64,000 bases of DNA from Alistipes sp. Its GTDB lineage: Bacteria > Bacteroidota > Bacteroidia > Bacteroidales > Rikenellaceae. This document shows, piece after piece, positions 44,187 through 55,550 of the stretch (positions are counted from its first letter, which is position 1; each line of letters begins with the position of its first letter). Made by a program: the position numbers and the translations under genes. The DNA lies in the NCBI GenBank assembly GCA_022767745.1, contig JALENN010000010.1, positions 248,001 to 312,000 of the forward strand, in the 5' to 3' direction. The notes under the pieces are model-generated. The model did not search any database. It was not told where the DNA came from and saw only the letters and a list, made by a program, of their open reading frames with translations.

Positions 44187-44895
44187 ATTTAAGATAAAAA
44201 TCCCGCGTCAGAGCCCTATATTCAGCGCTGTATCGCATCTGGCAGCCATCCTCGATTACAAGCCTCTCCTGCTGCGACACCTCATGCGGCGGACGTGCCG
44301 CAAGTTCCATCATCACGCGCCTCACCCCGCTCGCGGGTGTCGTCCACACCTCGCACCGCCGCACTGTAAACAACCGCCCGTGCGCCGCCGCAAGGAAACG
44401 CTCCGACTCCGCCGCAGGCAGTATGAGCGAGAAACGCCCGTCGTCGGCCAGCAGCCGCAACACACCGTCGACCAGCTCACCGAACCGCAGCGAGCATGTA
44501 TGCCGCGCCGTCGTGCGACGCTCGTCAGGCGGCAGCAGCGACTCCTCGAAATAGGGCGGATTAGATACTATGGCATCGAACCGCTCCTGCGGGAAGAAAT
44601 CCTGCAGCGGCGACTCCACCACCTCGATGCGTCCGTCCCACGGCGTTGCGGCCACGTTGTCGCGCGCCTGCGCCACGCATGCCGCATCGATATCGATGGC
44701 CGTGACCGATGCCTGCGGCGCACGCTGCGCCGCCATGATGGCGATAAGGCCCGTACCGGTGCCCACGTCGAGAATACGTCCCGTCTGCGGCAGGCGGCAC
44801 CATGCGCCAATGAGCACGCCGTCGGTGCCGACCTTCATCGCACACCGGCTGTGGTCTATGTGAAACTGCTTGAATGTGAATCCTCCGCCGCCCAT
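44182..44895 (-). CDS. tRNA1(Val) (adenine37-N6)-methyltransferase-like protein (TrmN6/YfiC)
   Basis: The 237-residue protein is a Rossmann-fold SAM methyltransferase. Motif I is ILDVGTGTGLIAIMAAQRAP near 45-64, and the catalytic N6-adenine block is VSNPPYFEES near 120. The N terminus FTFKQFHIDHSRCAMKVGTDG matches TrmN6/YfiC, which modifies A37 of tRNA-Val. I start at MGGGGFTFKQ, since the longer frame only shadows the neighbouring gene. It is last of a run ybbR-coaE-folP-lolD-TIGR02757-trmN6, with a one-base gap to TIGR02757. Confidence 0.88.
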   Translation of the reverse strand: MGGGGFTFKQFHIDHSRCAMKVGTDGVLIGAWCRLPQTGRILDVGTGTGLIAIMAAQRAPQASVTAIDIDAACVAQARDNVAATPWDGRIEVVESPLQDFFPQERFDAIVSNPPYFEESLLPPDERRTTARHTCSLRFGELVDGVLRLLADDGRFSLILPAAESERFLAAAHGRLFTVRRCEVWTTPASGVRRVMMELAARPPHEVSQQERLVIEDGCQMRYSAEYRALTRDFYLKF

Positions 44896-44896
44896 A

Positions 44897-45667
44897 TCAC
44901 TTGAGGAAGCCGTCGATACCGGCGCCAAAGAGCGAAAAATCATACCGCACGGGATCCTCCGCGTCGAACTCGCGCAGCGAGGCCGTAATCTCCTCGGTCG
45001 CCTTCCAGTCGTTCTGACGGCGGTGAAGCAGGCCAAGCGCACGTCCCATGTTACCCGAGTGGACATCCAGCGGGAGGTACAACGCCGACATTGGGATACG
45101 CGTCCAGAGGCCGAAATCGACCCCGCGGCCGTCGCGCCGCACAAACCAGCGCAGGTACATGTTCAGACGCTTGCAGGCCGCACCCTTGTCTATTGACGAG
45201 AGGTGCTTCTCGCAACGCGGACAGTGATCCGCGGCGAAGAACTCGCGGCGGAAATCCGACATTGCCTGCCGCAGGTCGCCCGTAGCCTCGTACCGCGACT
45301 CGAAAAACTCGCCTATGCCGCCGAAACGCTCCACAATGCCGCGTATGGCCAGCACGAAATCGCGGAAATCGCTGCCGTTGAACGTGCGGTGGACATAACT
45401 TTGCAGACGCGCCAGCTCCCGCTCCGACGCATGGCGCACGAAATCGGCCGGCGCACCGTCCATATACTCCACCATACGGCGCGCACTGCGCACGATGGCC
45501 TTGCGGTTGCCCCAGGCAATGGTAGCGGCCAGAAAGCCCGCAATCTCGCGGTCGTCGCGCCCCTCGAAGGCATGGGGTATGCTTATCGGGTCGGGCTCGA
45601 TGAACTCGGGACGGTTGTATTTGTCATAGAGATGCTCCAGCATCCCGCGCAACTCCTCTCTCTCCAT
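44897..45667 (-). CDS. TIGR02757 (DUF2400) family protein
   Basis: The 256-residue protein matches the TIGR02757/DUF2400 family, which is widespread in Bacteroidota and has no established role. FIEPDPISIPHAFEGRDDREIAGFLAATIAWGNRKAI near 18-54 is the hallmark N-terminal segment, and KRLNMYLRWFVRRDGRGVDFGLW near 165-187 resembles a helix-hairpin-helix DNA glycosylase-like part. CPRCEKHLSS before it is a partial Cys motif. It is cytoplasmic and sits in a housekeeping run between lolD-like and trmN6-like genes. Confidence 0.88.
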   Translation of the reverse strand: MEREELRGMLEHLYDKYNRPEFIEPDPISIPHAFEGRDDREIAGFLAATIAWGNRKAIVRSARRMVEYMDGAPADFVRHASERELARLQSYVHRTFNGSDFRDFVLAIRGIVERFGGIGEFFESRYEATGDLRQAMSDFRREFFAADHCPRCEKHLSSIDKGAACKRLNMYLRWFVRRDGRGVDFGLWTRIPMSALYLPLDVHSGNMGRALGLLHRRQNDWKATEEITASLREFDAEDPVRYDFSLFGAGIDGFLK

Positions 45668-45683
45668 TTCGGGTCAGGTTAAA

Positions 45684-46334
45684 TCATAAAATCATGCCGT
45701 CGCTCATCACAATCTTGCGATCGGCCATCGACGCCAGCGAGTCGTCGTGCGTGACAACGACACACGTCTGCCCCAGCTCGTCACGCAGGCGGAAGAAGAG
45801 GCCGTGCACCTGCTCGCGGTTCTTCGAGTCGAGGTTTCCCGACGGCTCGTCGGCCAGCAATATCGACGGGCGGTTGACTATCGCCCGCGCTATCGATACT
45901 CGCTGCTGCTCGCCGCCCGACAGTGCGCTCGGCTTGTGCGCCGCCCGCGACTCGAGCCCCATCATGCGGAGCAGCCCGACGGCACGGCGTTCGGCCTCGC
46001 CGCGCGACACGCCCCCGATCAGTGCCGGCATCATAACATTCTCCAGCGCCGTGAACTCGGGCAGCAGATGGTGGAACTGGAAGACGAAACCTATGTGGCG
46101 GTTACGGAAGTCCGACAGGGCATCGTCACCCATCGATGTAACGTCGACGCCGTCGATCTCCAACCTCCCGGCCGACATTGGCGCCAGAGTGCCCATAATC
46201 TGCAGCAACGTCGTCTTGCCCGCACCGCTGGGCCCCACAACCGAGACCACCTCACCGCGCGCAACCTCCAGCGACACGCCCTTGAGCACCTCAAGATCGC
46301 CGTAACTCTTGTGTATATCCTCGCACTTTATCAT
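45684..46334 (-). CDS. ABC transporter ATP-binding protein, LolD-like
   Basis: The 216-residue protein has all ABC ATPase motifs: Walker [10 protein letters not shown] near 33, Q-loop [20 protein letters not shown], signature LSGGEQQR, Walker [13 protein letters not shown] and the switch His in VVVTHD. The [13 protein letters not shown] loop and its size fit LolD/FtsE/MacB-type ATPases, and LolD, which powers lipoprotein release to the outer membrane, is the best match. Its permease partner is not in the window. I start at [12 protein letters not shown] because the longer frame lies within folP. The gap to folP is 14 bp. Confidence 0.88.
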   Translation of the reverse strand: MIKCEDIHKSYGDLEVLKGVSLEVARGEVVSVVGPSGAGKTTLLQIMGTLAPMSAGRLEIDGVDVTSMGDDALSDFRNRHIGFVFQFHHLLPEFTALENVMMPALIGGVSRGEAERRAVGLLRMMGLESRAAHKPSALSGGEQQRVSIARAIVNRPSILLADEPSGNLDSKNREQVHGLFFRLRDELGQTCVVVTHDDSLASMADRKIVMSDGMIL

Positions 46335-46348
46335 ATCGTCATGCACCT

Positions 46349-47203
46349 TTACTCTGCCGAACAATACGTACGGTAGAGTCCGAACATCTTCACCACGTCG
46401 GCCGCCTCGCGCGTATCGTGCACGCGCAATATCGACGCACCCTGCCGCAGCGCCTCCCAGTTCAGCGCCGCCGTACCGGCCAGAGCCTCGGCGGGTGTGG
46501 CTCCCGTCAGGCGATATATCATCGACTTGCGCGACACTCCCACCAGCACGGGATAACCCATAGCGCAGATGCGGTGCAGGCCCGCCATCAGTTCGTAGTT
46601 CTGTTGCAGGTCCTTGGCAAAACCGAATCCCGGGTCGAGCACTATATTCTCGACACCACGCTCGCGCAGAAAGGCGCACCGCTGCTCGAAATAGCCGTAC
46701 ACCGCGTCAACTATGCCGCCCTCGTATCCCGTCATCGACTGCATCGTGCGCGGCGTACCGCGCATGTGCATGGCGATGTATGGCACGCCGCAACGGGCTG
46801 CGACATCGACGATCGACGGATCGATCTCACCGGCCGATATGTCGTTTATGATTATGTCGCCGAAGTTCTCCACAGCGCGCCGCGCCACCTCGCCGCGGAA
46901 CGTATCCACCGATACGGGCATGTCGCCCGCCACGCGGCGCACGGCAGCGATGCCGCGATCGACACGCCGCCACTCCTCCTCCATGGGCACGTCGTCCGCA
47001 CCCGGACGCGACGAATAGCCCCCGACGTCGAATATCGACGCACCCGCCTCGACGGCCGAGGCGGCACGCCGCTCGATCTCGTCGGCGGTGAATGTACGGC
47101 TGCCGTCGTAGAACGAATCCTCGGTGACGTTTATGATTGTCATCACCTGCCTTTCCGACAGATCGACGACCCTACCGTTTAGCTTCATGGCTGTATATTT
47201 CAT
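46349..47203 (-). CDS. folP: Dihydropteroate synthase
   Basis: FolP condenses p-aminobenzoate with a pterin diphosphate in folate synthesis and is the sulfonamide target. The 284-residue protein shows [17 protein letters not shown] near 56-72, the IINDIS block, [17 protein letters not shown] near 190-206 and VGVSRKSM near 220. The loop-1 motif, normally N-x-T-P-D-S-F, reads NVTEDSF here. The start may be the ATG at 47203 or one at 47188; both overlap the end of coaE by 17-32 bp. It precedes the LolD-like gene. Confidence 0.95.
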   Translation of the reverse strand: MKYTAMKLNGRVVDLSERQVMTIINVTEDSFYDGSRTFTADEIERRAASAVEAGASIFDVGGYSSRPGADDVPMEEEWRRVDRGIAAVRRVAGDMPVSVDTFRGEVARRAVENFGDIIINDISAGEIDPSIVDVAARCGVPYIAMHMRGTPRTMQSMTGYEGGIVDAVYGYFEQRCAFLRERGVENIVLDPGFGFAKDLQQNYELMAGLHRICAMGYPVLVGVSRKSMIYRLTGATPAEALAGTAALNWEALRQGASILRVHDTREAADVVKMFGLYRTYCSAE

Positions 47204-47762
47204 GCAATCGCTGCACGTCGCTCTCAAGATAATCACGACGCACGTTCACTATCGTACGGTCGGCCAGACGATGCAGCGTGTCGTCGTCGGCCTGGTTGGC
47301 CATGCGGCGCAGCACCTCCTCACGCGTGGAGCCGTCGCGCTCCATGCACCGCTTCACGCGCTCCTCGACCGGAGCCAGCACCGCAAGCGTAGTATCCACC
47401 TCGTCCGCAAAGCCCGCCTCGAAGAGTATGGCACTCTCCAGTATCACATACTCCCCGGCCTGCCGCCCGGCCCAGGCGCGGAAGTCATCCCGTACGGCCG
47501 GATGCACCAGAGCGTTCAGCGTGGCCAGCGCATCCTTGTCGGCAAATACGCGCGACGCGAGATAACGGCGGTCCAACTCGCCGCCGGCATAGCACCCGGC
47601 ACCCAATGCCCGCACAAGTCCCTCACGCAGCGCGGCACTCTCGTTCATGAGCCTTTTGGCCTGCGTGTCGGAATCGTAAACGGCAATGCCGTGCGCGGCA
47701 AACAGACGGCATACGGTACTCTTGCCGCTGCCGATACCTCCCGTAACTCCTATCTTGTACAT
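47172..47762 (-). CDS. coaE: Dephospho-CoA kinase
   Basis: CoaE performs the last step of coenzyme A synthesis by phosphorylating the ribose 3' hydroxyl. The 196-residue protein starts MYKIGVTGGIGSGKSTVCRL, with the P-loop at 8-15, and continues with YDSDTQAKRL and FADKDALATLNALVHP, both typical. The ATG at 47762 is chosen because the fold starts immediately. It begins 10 bp after the YbbR-like gene, and its end overlaps folP, so the three are probably translationally linked. Confidence 0.96.
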   Translation of the reverse strand: MYKIGVTGGIGSGKSTVCRLFAAHGIAVYDSDTQAKRLMNESAALREGLVRALGAGCYAGGELDRRYLASRVFADKDALATLNALVHPAVRDDFRAWAGRQAGEYVILESAILFEAGFADEVDTTLAVLAPVEERVKRCMERDGSTREEVLRRMANQADDDTLHRLADRTIVNVRRDYLESDVQRLHEIYSHEAKR

Positions 47763-47772
47763 AACGTCCAAA

Positions 47773-48252
47773 TCATTTCTTTGCTGCCGTATCCTCAGCC
47801 TCCGATGCGGCATCCGCCTCGGGCATCGGCAGCGGCGGGATATTGCCCACCGATATAACCTTGATATCGCTTACTCGCACCGAGATGGCGTTGTGCAGCG
47901 ACTGCGGATCGAGTATGCAGTAACGCTCGCATGGGGTCGCTTCGCCGGCGACATCCCCGCCCTGCGGCTCGGCAGCGCGCTCCTCGACCGTATATTTCAA
48001 CTCCGAGAGGGGGATTCGTATCTGACGCTGCATGTAGACGCGATAGCCAAACAGCGTGGCTCCCTTGCCCTCGACGACGCACGGCACACGCAGTCTCTCG
48101 CCGTCGATGTTGACATGCACGGCGTATTCGGCCGTATACGTATGGTCGAGTTTCACGATATACCACAACACGAACGAGGCGCAGAACAGCGTCACGAATG
48201 CCGGCGACACATAACGTCTTGCAAGTAACGATAATCTCTTCAACAGATTCAT
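47773..48252 (-). CDS. YbbR-like domain protein, short form
   Basis: The 159-residue protein has one N-terminal membrane helix (SPAFVTLFCASFVLWYIVKL near 16-35) and then a single beta-rich domain resembling YbbR repeats, facing the periplasm. The C terminus is an Ala/Glu-rich tail. In Bacteroides a YbbR-like gene also precedes coaE, which supports the assignment. CdaR, the YbbR protein that regulates CdaA, is a distant relative, but cdaA is located 12 kb away. Function is unknown. Confidence 0.75.
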   Translation of the reverse strand: MNLLKRLSLLARRYVSPAFVTLFCASFVLWYIVKLDHTYTAEYAVHVNIDGERLRVPCVVEGKGATLFGYRVYMQRQIRIPLSELKYTVEERAAEPQGGDVAGEATPCERYCILDPQSLHNAISVRVSDIKVISVGNIPPLPMPEADAASEAEDTAAKK

Positions 48253-48277
48253 TGTCTCAAAAAAACTTTTGCTTATG

Positions 48278-48285
48278 CAAAATTA
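48278..48285 (-). promoter_or_regulatory. -7 promoter element for the ybbR-coaE-folP run
   Basis: On the minus strand this reads TAATTTTG, a TAnnTTTG match, 26 bp before the YbbR-like start codon. It lies immediately after the secDF terminator. No -33 match at standard spacing. Confidence 0.5.
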
Positions 48286-48286
48286 T

Positions 48287-48326
48287 AAAAAAAGAGGTCG
48301 CAACCCGCGGGTTACGACCTCTTTTT
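48287..48326 (-). terminator. Intrinsic terminator after secDF
   Basis: AAAAAAAGAGGTCG and CGACCTCTTTTTT flank a hairpin with an inner GCGGG-type stem (AACCCGCGGGTT). The T run on the minus strand is at 48293-48287. It is symmetric and could work in both directions. Confidence 0.9.
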
Positions 48327-48361
48327 TCCGGCTGCGGGGAATATCCCCGTCCAAGTGTTTA

Positions 48362-51300
48362 CTATTTCTCCTCCTTGGCAGCCTTCTTGTCGGTGCGGCG
48401 GAGAATATCGTATGCGATAGGCGTTGCCACGAATACCGACGAGTAGGTACCGATGATCACACCGAGCAACAGCGCGAAGATGAAACCGCGCATCGTCTCA
48501 CCACCCAGGATGAACATTGCCAGCAGCGTGACGATCGTCGTACCCGACGTATTCATCGTACGCGACAGCGTCGAGCAGATGGCCTTGTTGATGTTCTCGG
48601 TCAGCTGACGCTTGGGATAGAGCGTCATGTACTCGCGGATACGGTCGAAGATCACCACCGTATCGTTGATCGAGTAACCGATGATGGTAAGGATGGCGGC
48701 GATGAAGGCCTGGTTAACCTCGAGGTTGAACGGCATCACTGTGTAGAGTATCGAGAAGATACCGATCACGAGGAATGCGTTGTGCGCCAGGGCGAGCGTT
48801 GCACCCGTTGCCCACTGCCATCTCTTGAATCGGAAGGTGATGTACAGACCGATTGCGATGAGCGAGAAGAGCACCGCATAGATTGCATTGTAGGTCATGT
48901 CCTTTGCGATCGAGGGACCGATCTTGTCCGACGAGATGATACCGTTGGCATCGTCCTGCGTGCTGACAAAGCCCTCGAGCGTGATGGGATACGAGTAGAA
49001 TCCCTTGAGTGCCTCGTAGAGCAGTGCATCAACCTCGGCAGTCGTCTCCTCCGACGTATCGTCGAACTTGTACTGCGTAACGATACGCATCTGGTTGCCG
49101 CTACCGTACTGCTTAACCTCGTTCGACTTCATGGCCTCGTTGTCGCTGACGAAGGTCTTGTCCAGTGCCTCGCGAACGGCCTCCACTGAGACGTTGCTGT
49201 CGAAGCGTACAACATAGGTACGGCCACCGGTGAAGTCCACACCCGTGTTAAGGCCGTGGAAGATGAGCGATATGAGCGATACTACGACCAGCGTACCCGA
49301 AAGGATGTACGATATCTTGCGCTTGCTGATGAAATCGAACGATACGTTTGCAAGCCAGTACTCCGACCACGAGCGCGAGAACGAAACCTTGCCCCACTTG
49401 TCAACGATCCACTCGAGCAGGATTCGCGTGATGAAGATCGAGCAGTAGAGCGACGTCAGGATACCGATGATAAGCGTAGTGGCGAAGCCCTGAACGGGAC
49501 CCGTACCGAATACGAAGAGTACGATACCGGTGATGATAGTGGTGAGGTTACCGTCGATAATTGCCGAGTATGCATTCGAGAAACCGTCCTTGATAGCCAG
49601 CGAGAGACCCTTGCCGCCACGCAGCTCCTCCTTGATACGCTCGTAGATGATGACGTTGGCATCGACCGCCATACCCATCGTCAGCACGATACCGGCGATA
49701 CCGGGCAGCGTCAGCACGGCGCCGAACGATACCAGCACGCCCATCAGCAGGAAGACGTTAAGTATAAGGGCCACGTCGGCCATCCAACCGGCCGTCTTGT
49801 AGAAGAGACCCATGTAGAGGAGTACCAGCAGGAATGCCAGCACGAACGAGAACATACCGGCGTTGATCGACTCGGCACCGAGCGACGGGCCGACCACCGT
49901 ATCCTGGATGATGCGTGCCGGAGCGGGAACCTTACCCGACTTGAGCACGTTGGCCAGGTCCTGAGCCTCCTGTATGGTGAAGTTACCCGTGATACGCGAG
50001 CTGCCGCCGTCGATCTTGCCCTCGACTCTCGGAGCCGAGTATACATAGCCGTCGAGAACGATTGCGATGGCCTTGCCGACGTTCTGTCCCGTGAGCTGTG
50101 CCCACTCCGACGTACCGGCCGAGGTCATCGTCAGGTTAACCTCTGCCGTAGCGCCACGCTCGGCATAGGTCTCCGACGCAGTCGACACGGCACCGCCATC
50201 CATGGCGGGCTTGCCGTCGATCGAACGCAGTGCATAGAGGGCAAAGCGGCCGTCAAACATAGGCTCGCCCTTGATGCCCCACTTGAACACCAGGTCGCTC
50301 GGGAAGAGGTTCTGCACGTCGGGACGTGCCAGATATGCGTTGATGGCAGGTATGTCGGCCGCCATGGCTGCACCTACGATGGCACCGCCGCCATAATAGG
50401 GGTCAAGCAGTGCGAAGAGAGGGTTCTCGTCGGCCGTGAAGTGAGCTGCGCTCTGTGCCGTCTGCTCATCCTTCGATGCGTTCTGTGCAACCTCGGCTGC
50501 AAGATCGTTAGCCTCGGCAGCAGGCTCTGCGGTAGCCTCAGCGGCGGCAGCGACACTGTCGGCGGGCTCTGCAGCTGTATCCATCGAACCTTTTATCAGA
50601 CGGTCGGCCTCCGACAGAAGCGGCAGGACCTCACCGTAATCGAACGTGGTCCAGAACTCAAGCGAAGCCGAACCCTGAAGGAGCTTGCGCACACGCTCGG
50701 GCTCCTTGACACCCGGAAGCTCGACCATGATGCGGTTCGAGTTGGGCAGGCGCTGAATGTTGGGCTGCGTAACGCCGAAGTGGTCGATACGGTTGCGCAG
50801 GATATTGAACGAAGCTGCGATTGCGGCGTCGGTCTCCTCCTTGAGGACCTTCACCACCTCCTCGTTCGTGCTGTTCGGGGTGATATCCTTGCGGTCGGGG
50901 CCCACGAAGATGGCGGCCAGGGGCGCGCCGTTGGTTATCTCGTTGTAAGCCTCGGCGAAGACTCCGATGTAGTCGTTCGTGCCGGCCTTCATGGCCTCGT
51001 TGGCACGGTTCATCGCCTCGATGAAGGCGGGGTCGTTCTGGCTGTCGCCGGCGAGCGACTTGACGAGATCCTGTACTTCGATCTCGAGCATAACGTTCAT
51101 ACCGCCCTTGAGGTCGAGACCGAGGTTCACCTCTTTCTCCTTACACTCCTTGTAGGTAAAATTCTTCAGGCCCAGGAAATTGTAGATGGGCTTGTTCTGG
51201 ATCGAGTCCAGATAGTAGGCCTCTTTTTCGGCCTGCTCCGCCTCGTCGAACGTAGCCGCATACTCGGCCGCCTTTTTCTCGGCGTTGTACGTCTTGAACG

Positions 51301-51373
51301 AGAACATGAGCTGGTACACACACGCGATCACAAAAACGATCGTGAGGAATTTAATCGCACCTTTGCTTTGCAT
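48362..51373 (-). CDS. secDF: Protein translocase SecDF fusion
   Basis: SecD and SecF are fused in this 1003-residue inner-membrane protein, as is usual in Bacteroidota; they use the proton gradient to pull exported proteins out of the SecYEG channel. The SecD start MQSKGAIKFLTIVFVIACVY is followed by NLGLDLKGGMNVMLE near 84-98. The SecD membrane part contains GMAVDANVIIYERIKEEL, and the SecF part contains TGVDFTGGRTYVVRF and GYSINDTVVIFDRIREYM. An Ala/Glu-rich insertion of about 45 residues occurs in the SecD periplasmic part near 267-312. It is a single-gene unit and looks highly expressed. Confidence 0.97.
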   Translation of the reverse strand: MQSKGAIKFLTIVFVIACVYQLMFSFKTYNAEKKAAEYAATFDEAEQAEKEAYYLDSIQNKPIYNFLGLKNFTYKECKEKEVNLGLDLKGGMNVMLEIEVQDLVKSLAGDSQNDPAFIEAMNRANEAMKAGTNDYIGVFAEAYNEITNGAPLAAIFVGPDRKDITPNSTNEEVVKVLKEETDAAIAASFNILRNRIDHFGVTQPNIQRLPNSNRIMVELPGVKEPERVRKLLQGSASLEFWTTFDYGEVLPLLSEADRLIKGSMDTAAEPADSVAAAAEATAEPAAEANDLAAEVAQNASKDEQTAQSAAHFTADENPLFALLDPYYGGGAIVGAAMAADIPAINAYLARPDVQNLFPSDLVFKWGIKGEPMFDGRFALYALRSIDGKPAMDGGAVSTASETYAERGATAEVNLTMTSAGTSEWAQLTGQNVGKAIAIVLDGYVYSAPRVEGKIDGGSSRITGNFTIQEAQDLANVLKSGKVPAPARIIQDTVVGPSLGAESINAGMFSFVLAFLLVLLYMGLFYKTAGWMADVALILNVFLLMGVLVSFGAVLTLPGIAGIVLTMGMAVDANVIIYERIKEELRGGKGLSLAIKDGFSNAYSAIIDGNLTTIITGIVLFVFGTGPVQGFATTLIIGILTSLYCSIFITRILLEWIVDKWGKVSFSRSWSEYWLANVSFDFISKRKISYILSGTLVVVSLISLIFHGLNTGVDFTGGRTYVVRFDSNVSVEAVREALDKTFVSDNEAMKSNEVKQYGSGNQMRIVTQYKFDDTSEETTAEVDALLYEALKGFYSYPITLEGFVSTQDDANGIISSDKIGPSIAKDMTYNAIYAVLFSLIAIGLYITFRFKRWQWATGATLALAHNAFLVIGIFSILYTVMPFNLEVNQAFIAAILTIIGYSINDTVVIFDRIREYMTLYPKRQLTENINKAICSTLSRTMNTSGTTIVTLLAMFILGGETMRGFIFALLLGVIIGTYSSVFVATPIAYDILRRTDKKAAKEEK

Positions 51374-51477
51374 TGTCGTTTAAAATTTTGTTTATATTCT
51401 TTATATTTTTTGCGTTTCTTCCCAAAATTTCCCGTGCCTTCCGACACGCGTTCAGGCCACTGCCCTTTTTTAGGCGA

Positions 51478-51485
51478 CAAATATA
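51478..51485 (-). promoter_or_regulatory. -7 promoter element for secDF
   Basis: On the minus strand it reads TATATTTG, 104 bp before the secDF start. A -33 TTTG exists only at a 13-bp distance, which is too short. Confidence 0.5.
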
Positions 51486-51489
51486 TAAA

Positions 51490-51536
51490 AAAAAAGTCCA
51501 AAAACCGAAACCATCAGGCCGATTTTCGGACTTTTA
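51490..51536 (-). terminator. Terminator after the GH51 gene
   Basis: AAAAAGTCC at 51491-51499 pairs with GGACTTTT at 51527-51534, with a further CCGAAA/TTTTCGG inner option. On the minus strand a long T run follows. Confidence 0.65.
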
Positions 51537-51559
51537 CCGCAACTTGGGACCATTACCGC

Positions 51560-53104
51560 CTATTTCAGCGTAAGCGAGACAATCGACTTGGCGGGCACCG
51601 TAACCGTAATGACGCCCTTGGACGAATCGAAGCCGTCAAAATCGACGGGCTTTACGCAGTCAGGATTCTCGAACGTATTGTGGTCGTTGATATTTTCAGC
51701 CGTGAGCAGGCGGCCCTTCACCGAATAGCGGCTGTCGTCGTCGAGTTTAACAGTGACCTTGCAGGGCTTCTCGAGATCGACATTGGCCATCGAGAGGGTT
51801 ATGGTACCGTCCGCGGCACGCGATGCCGTCGCCGACAACAGGTCAACCTTCTCGTTATAACGGTCGCGAATGCTCTCCGTCTCGAAATGCAACGGCAACG
51901 CCTCGGCCCCCTGATGCGGCACGTACATCTGGAATACGTAATACGTAGGCGTAAGAACCATCTCGTCGTCGCGCGTGAGGATCATCGACTGCAACACGTT
52001 TACCATCTGCGCAATGTTGGCCATCCTGACACGATAGACATACTTGTGGAATATGTTGAGCGACACGGCTGCCACCATGGCGTCACGCAGCGTGTTCTGC
52101 TGATAAAGGTGACCGCGCACCGATCCCGGCTCCTCGTCCCACCATGCGCCCCACTCGTCGACGATAAGGCCTATGCGGCGCGAGGGATCGTAGCGGTCCA
52201 TTATGTCGCAATGGCCCTTTATTATATTCTCGATCTGAGCGCAGCGGCCGACGGCAGCATACCAGTCCTCGTCGTTGAACTGCGTAGCCGAACCCTTGCG
52301 GCCCCAGTCATAGACCGTATAGTAATGCAGCGACAGGCCGTTCATCATGCCTCCGGCACGTTTCATCAGCACCTCCGTCCAGTTGTAATCGGCGGCGTTC
52401 GGGCCGCAGGCGATCTTGTAGAGGCGGTTGCCCGGATATTCGCGGCAATAGGTCGAATAGCGGCGGTAGAGATCCGAATAATACTCCGGGTACATGTTGC
52501 CGCCACAACCCCACGACTCGTTGCCAACGCCTATATACTTCACCTTCCACGGCTTGTCACGACCGTTCTCGCGGCGCAGGTTGGCCATCGGGCTGTCGGC
52601 ATCAGAAGTCATGTACTCGATCCATTTCGAAAGTTCCTCCACCGAACCGCTGCCGACATTACCGTTGACATAGGGCTCGCATCCCAGCAATTCGCAGAAA
52701 TTAAGGAATTCGTGCGTACCGAAGCTGTTGTCCTCGACCGTACCGCCCCAGTGGGTGTTGATCATCTTTGGACGCTTTTCGCGTGGCCCGATACCGTCCA
52801 TCCAGTGGTACTCGTCGGCAAAGCACCCGCCCGGCCAGCGCAATACGGGAACCTTCAACGCCCGCAGCGCCTCAAGTACATCGACACGGTAGCCCTGCTC
52901 GTTGGGGATGTCTGAGTCCTCGCCTACCCAAATGCCGCCATATATGCAGCGGCCGAGGTGCTCGGCGAACTGTCCGTATATCTCACGCGGGATAACGTCT
53001 CCACTGCCCGCATTGTGCAGCGTCATCTGCACCTCACTCTGCGGCTGTGCCACAGCAACGGCCGAACAGAGGAGAGCGGCCGCAAAAACGGATATTTTCT
53101 TCAT
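51560..53104 (-). CDS. GH51 alpha-L-arabinofuranosidase
   Basis: The 514-residue exported enzyme (signal peptide ending AVAVAQ) belongs to GH51, which releases arabinose from arabinan and arabinoxylan. The acid/base glutamate is in [13 protein letters not shown] near 182-194, and the nucleophile is the Glu of [15 protein letters not shown] near 304. [20 protein letters not shown] near 93-112 is the diagnostic GH51 segment. I start at [12 protein letters not shown] since the upstream part is not signal-like. It has its own promoter, and no SusC/D genes are near. Confidence 0.95.
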   Translation of the reverse strand: MKKISVFAAALLCSAVAVAQPQSEVQMTLHNAGSGDVIPREIYGQFAEHLGRCIYGGIWVGEDSDIPNEQGYRVDVLEALRALKVPVLRWPGGCFADEYHWMDGIGPREKRPKMINTHWGGTVEDNSFGTHEFLNFCELLGCEPYVNGNVGSGSVEELSKWIEYMTSDADSPMANLRRENGRDKPWKVKYIGVGNESWGCGGNMYPEYYSDLYRRYSTYCREYPGNRLYKIACGPNAADYNWTEVLMKRAGGMMNGLSLHYYTVYDWGRKGSATQFNDEDWYAAVGRCAQIENIIKGHCDIMDRYDPSRRIGLIVDEWGAWWDEEPGSVRGHLYQQNTLRDAMVAAVSLNIFHKYVYRVRMANIAQMVNVLQSMILTRDDEMVLTPTYYVFQMYVPHQGAEALPLHFETESIRDRYNEKVDLLSATASRAADGTITLSMANVDLEKPCKVTVKLDDDSRYSVKGRLLTAENINDHNTFENPDCVKPVDFDGFDSSKGVITVTVPAKSIVSLTLK

Positions 53105-53198
53105 AAGCGATATTTGTTTGAATCGTATTCCCATTCCAAGGTTGCACACGGCTTCAACACCGGATTTTATCCGCCCGCCGTCTAAATTCCCTCATCTA

Positions 53199-53230
53199 CA
53201 AATATAAGAAAATTACAGTGTAAAGACAAA
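53199..53230 (-). promoter_or_regulatory. Promoter of the GH51 gene
   Basis: On the minus strand TTTG (53230-53227) and TATATTTG (53206-53199) are separated by 20 bp. The leader to the start codon is about 90 bases. Confidence 0.78.
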
Positions 53231-53263
53231 TGAAATCTTTCGGATTCGACTTTGACAGAGGGC

Positions 53264-53297
53264 AAAAAAAAGGGCGGGCCGAAAATTCGGTCCGCCC
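53264..53297 (-). terminator. Intrinsic terminator after dnaK
   Basis: GGGCGGGCCGAA at 53272-53283 pairs with TTCGGTCCGCCC at 53286-53297 (one G-U pair), and on the minus strand eight T residues follow (53271-53264). Confidence 0.93.
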
Positions 53298-53320
53298 ACG
53301 ATTATGAGCTGTTCTCTATA

Positions 53321-55234
<1,914 letters not shown>

Positions 55235-55550
55235 AATACCTGAATTTTTATTTGTCATTTACTAATTTTTCAATTCTCCCCTCCGGCCCTTCCGGAACCG
55301 GCGGTCGACATTTGTAAGAACAAACCACATACCAAAAACAAATTATGCCCCTACGGCGGCATTATGGCGGAAAATCCTGCCACAGCCGCCCTTTTGTCCG
55401 ACAAAATGGCAGAAACGGCTCTGTCACGCCACGACCCGTGTCGCACGGGCGGCACGGACCGTGGCATACGAAGGCGGCGGCCCGCAAAACGGTACCGCCG
55501 CCTCATAGCATGCCTTCGCCGCATGAACCCGCACATTCGCCACGTCGTGG
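55235..55550 (-). other. Leader of dnaK and downstream space of the plug-only gene
   Basis: This 316-bp stretch contains no supportable gene. It carries an inverted repeat (GGCGGCGG at 55472-55479 and CCGCCGCC at 55495-55502) that may end the plug-only transcript. A match to TAnnTTTG for dnaK is not evident; the nearest is TAATTTG, one base short, near 55337-55343. Confidence 0.45.

Noticed and set aside
49256..52915. 1219-codon open frame on the + strand
   Set aside because: It runs antisense through secDF and the GH51 gene, has no domain, and arises from the codon bias of the real genes.
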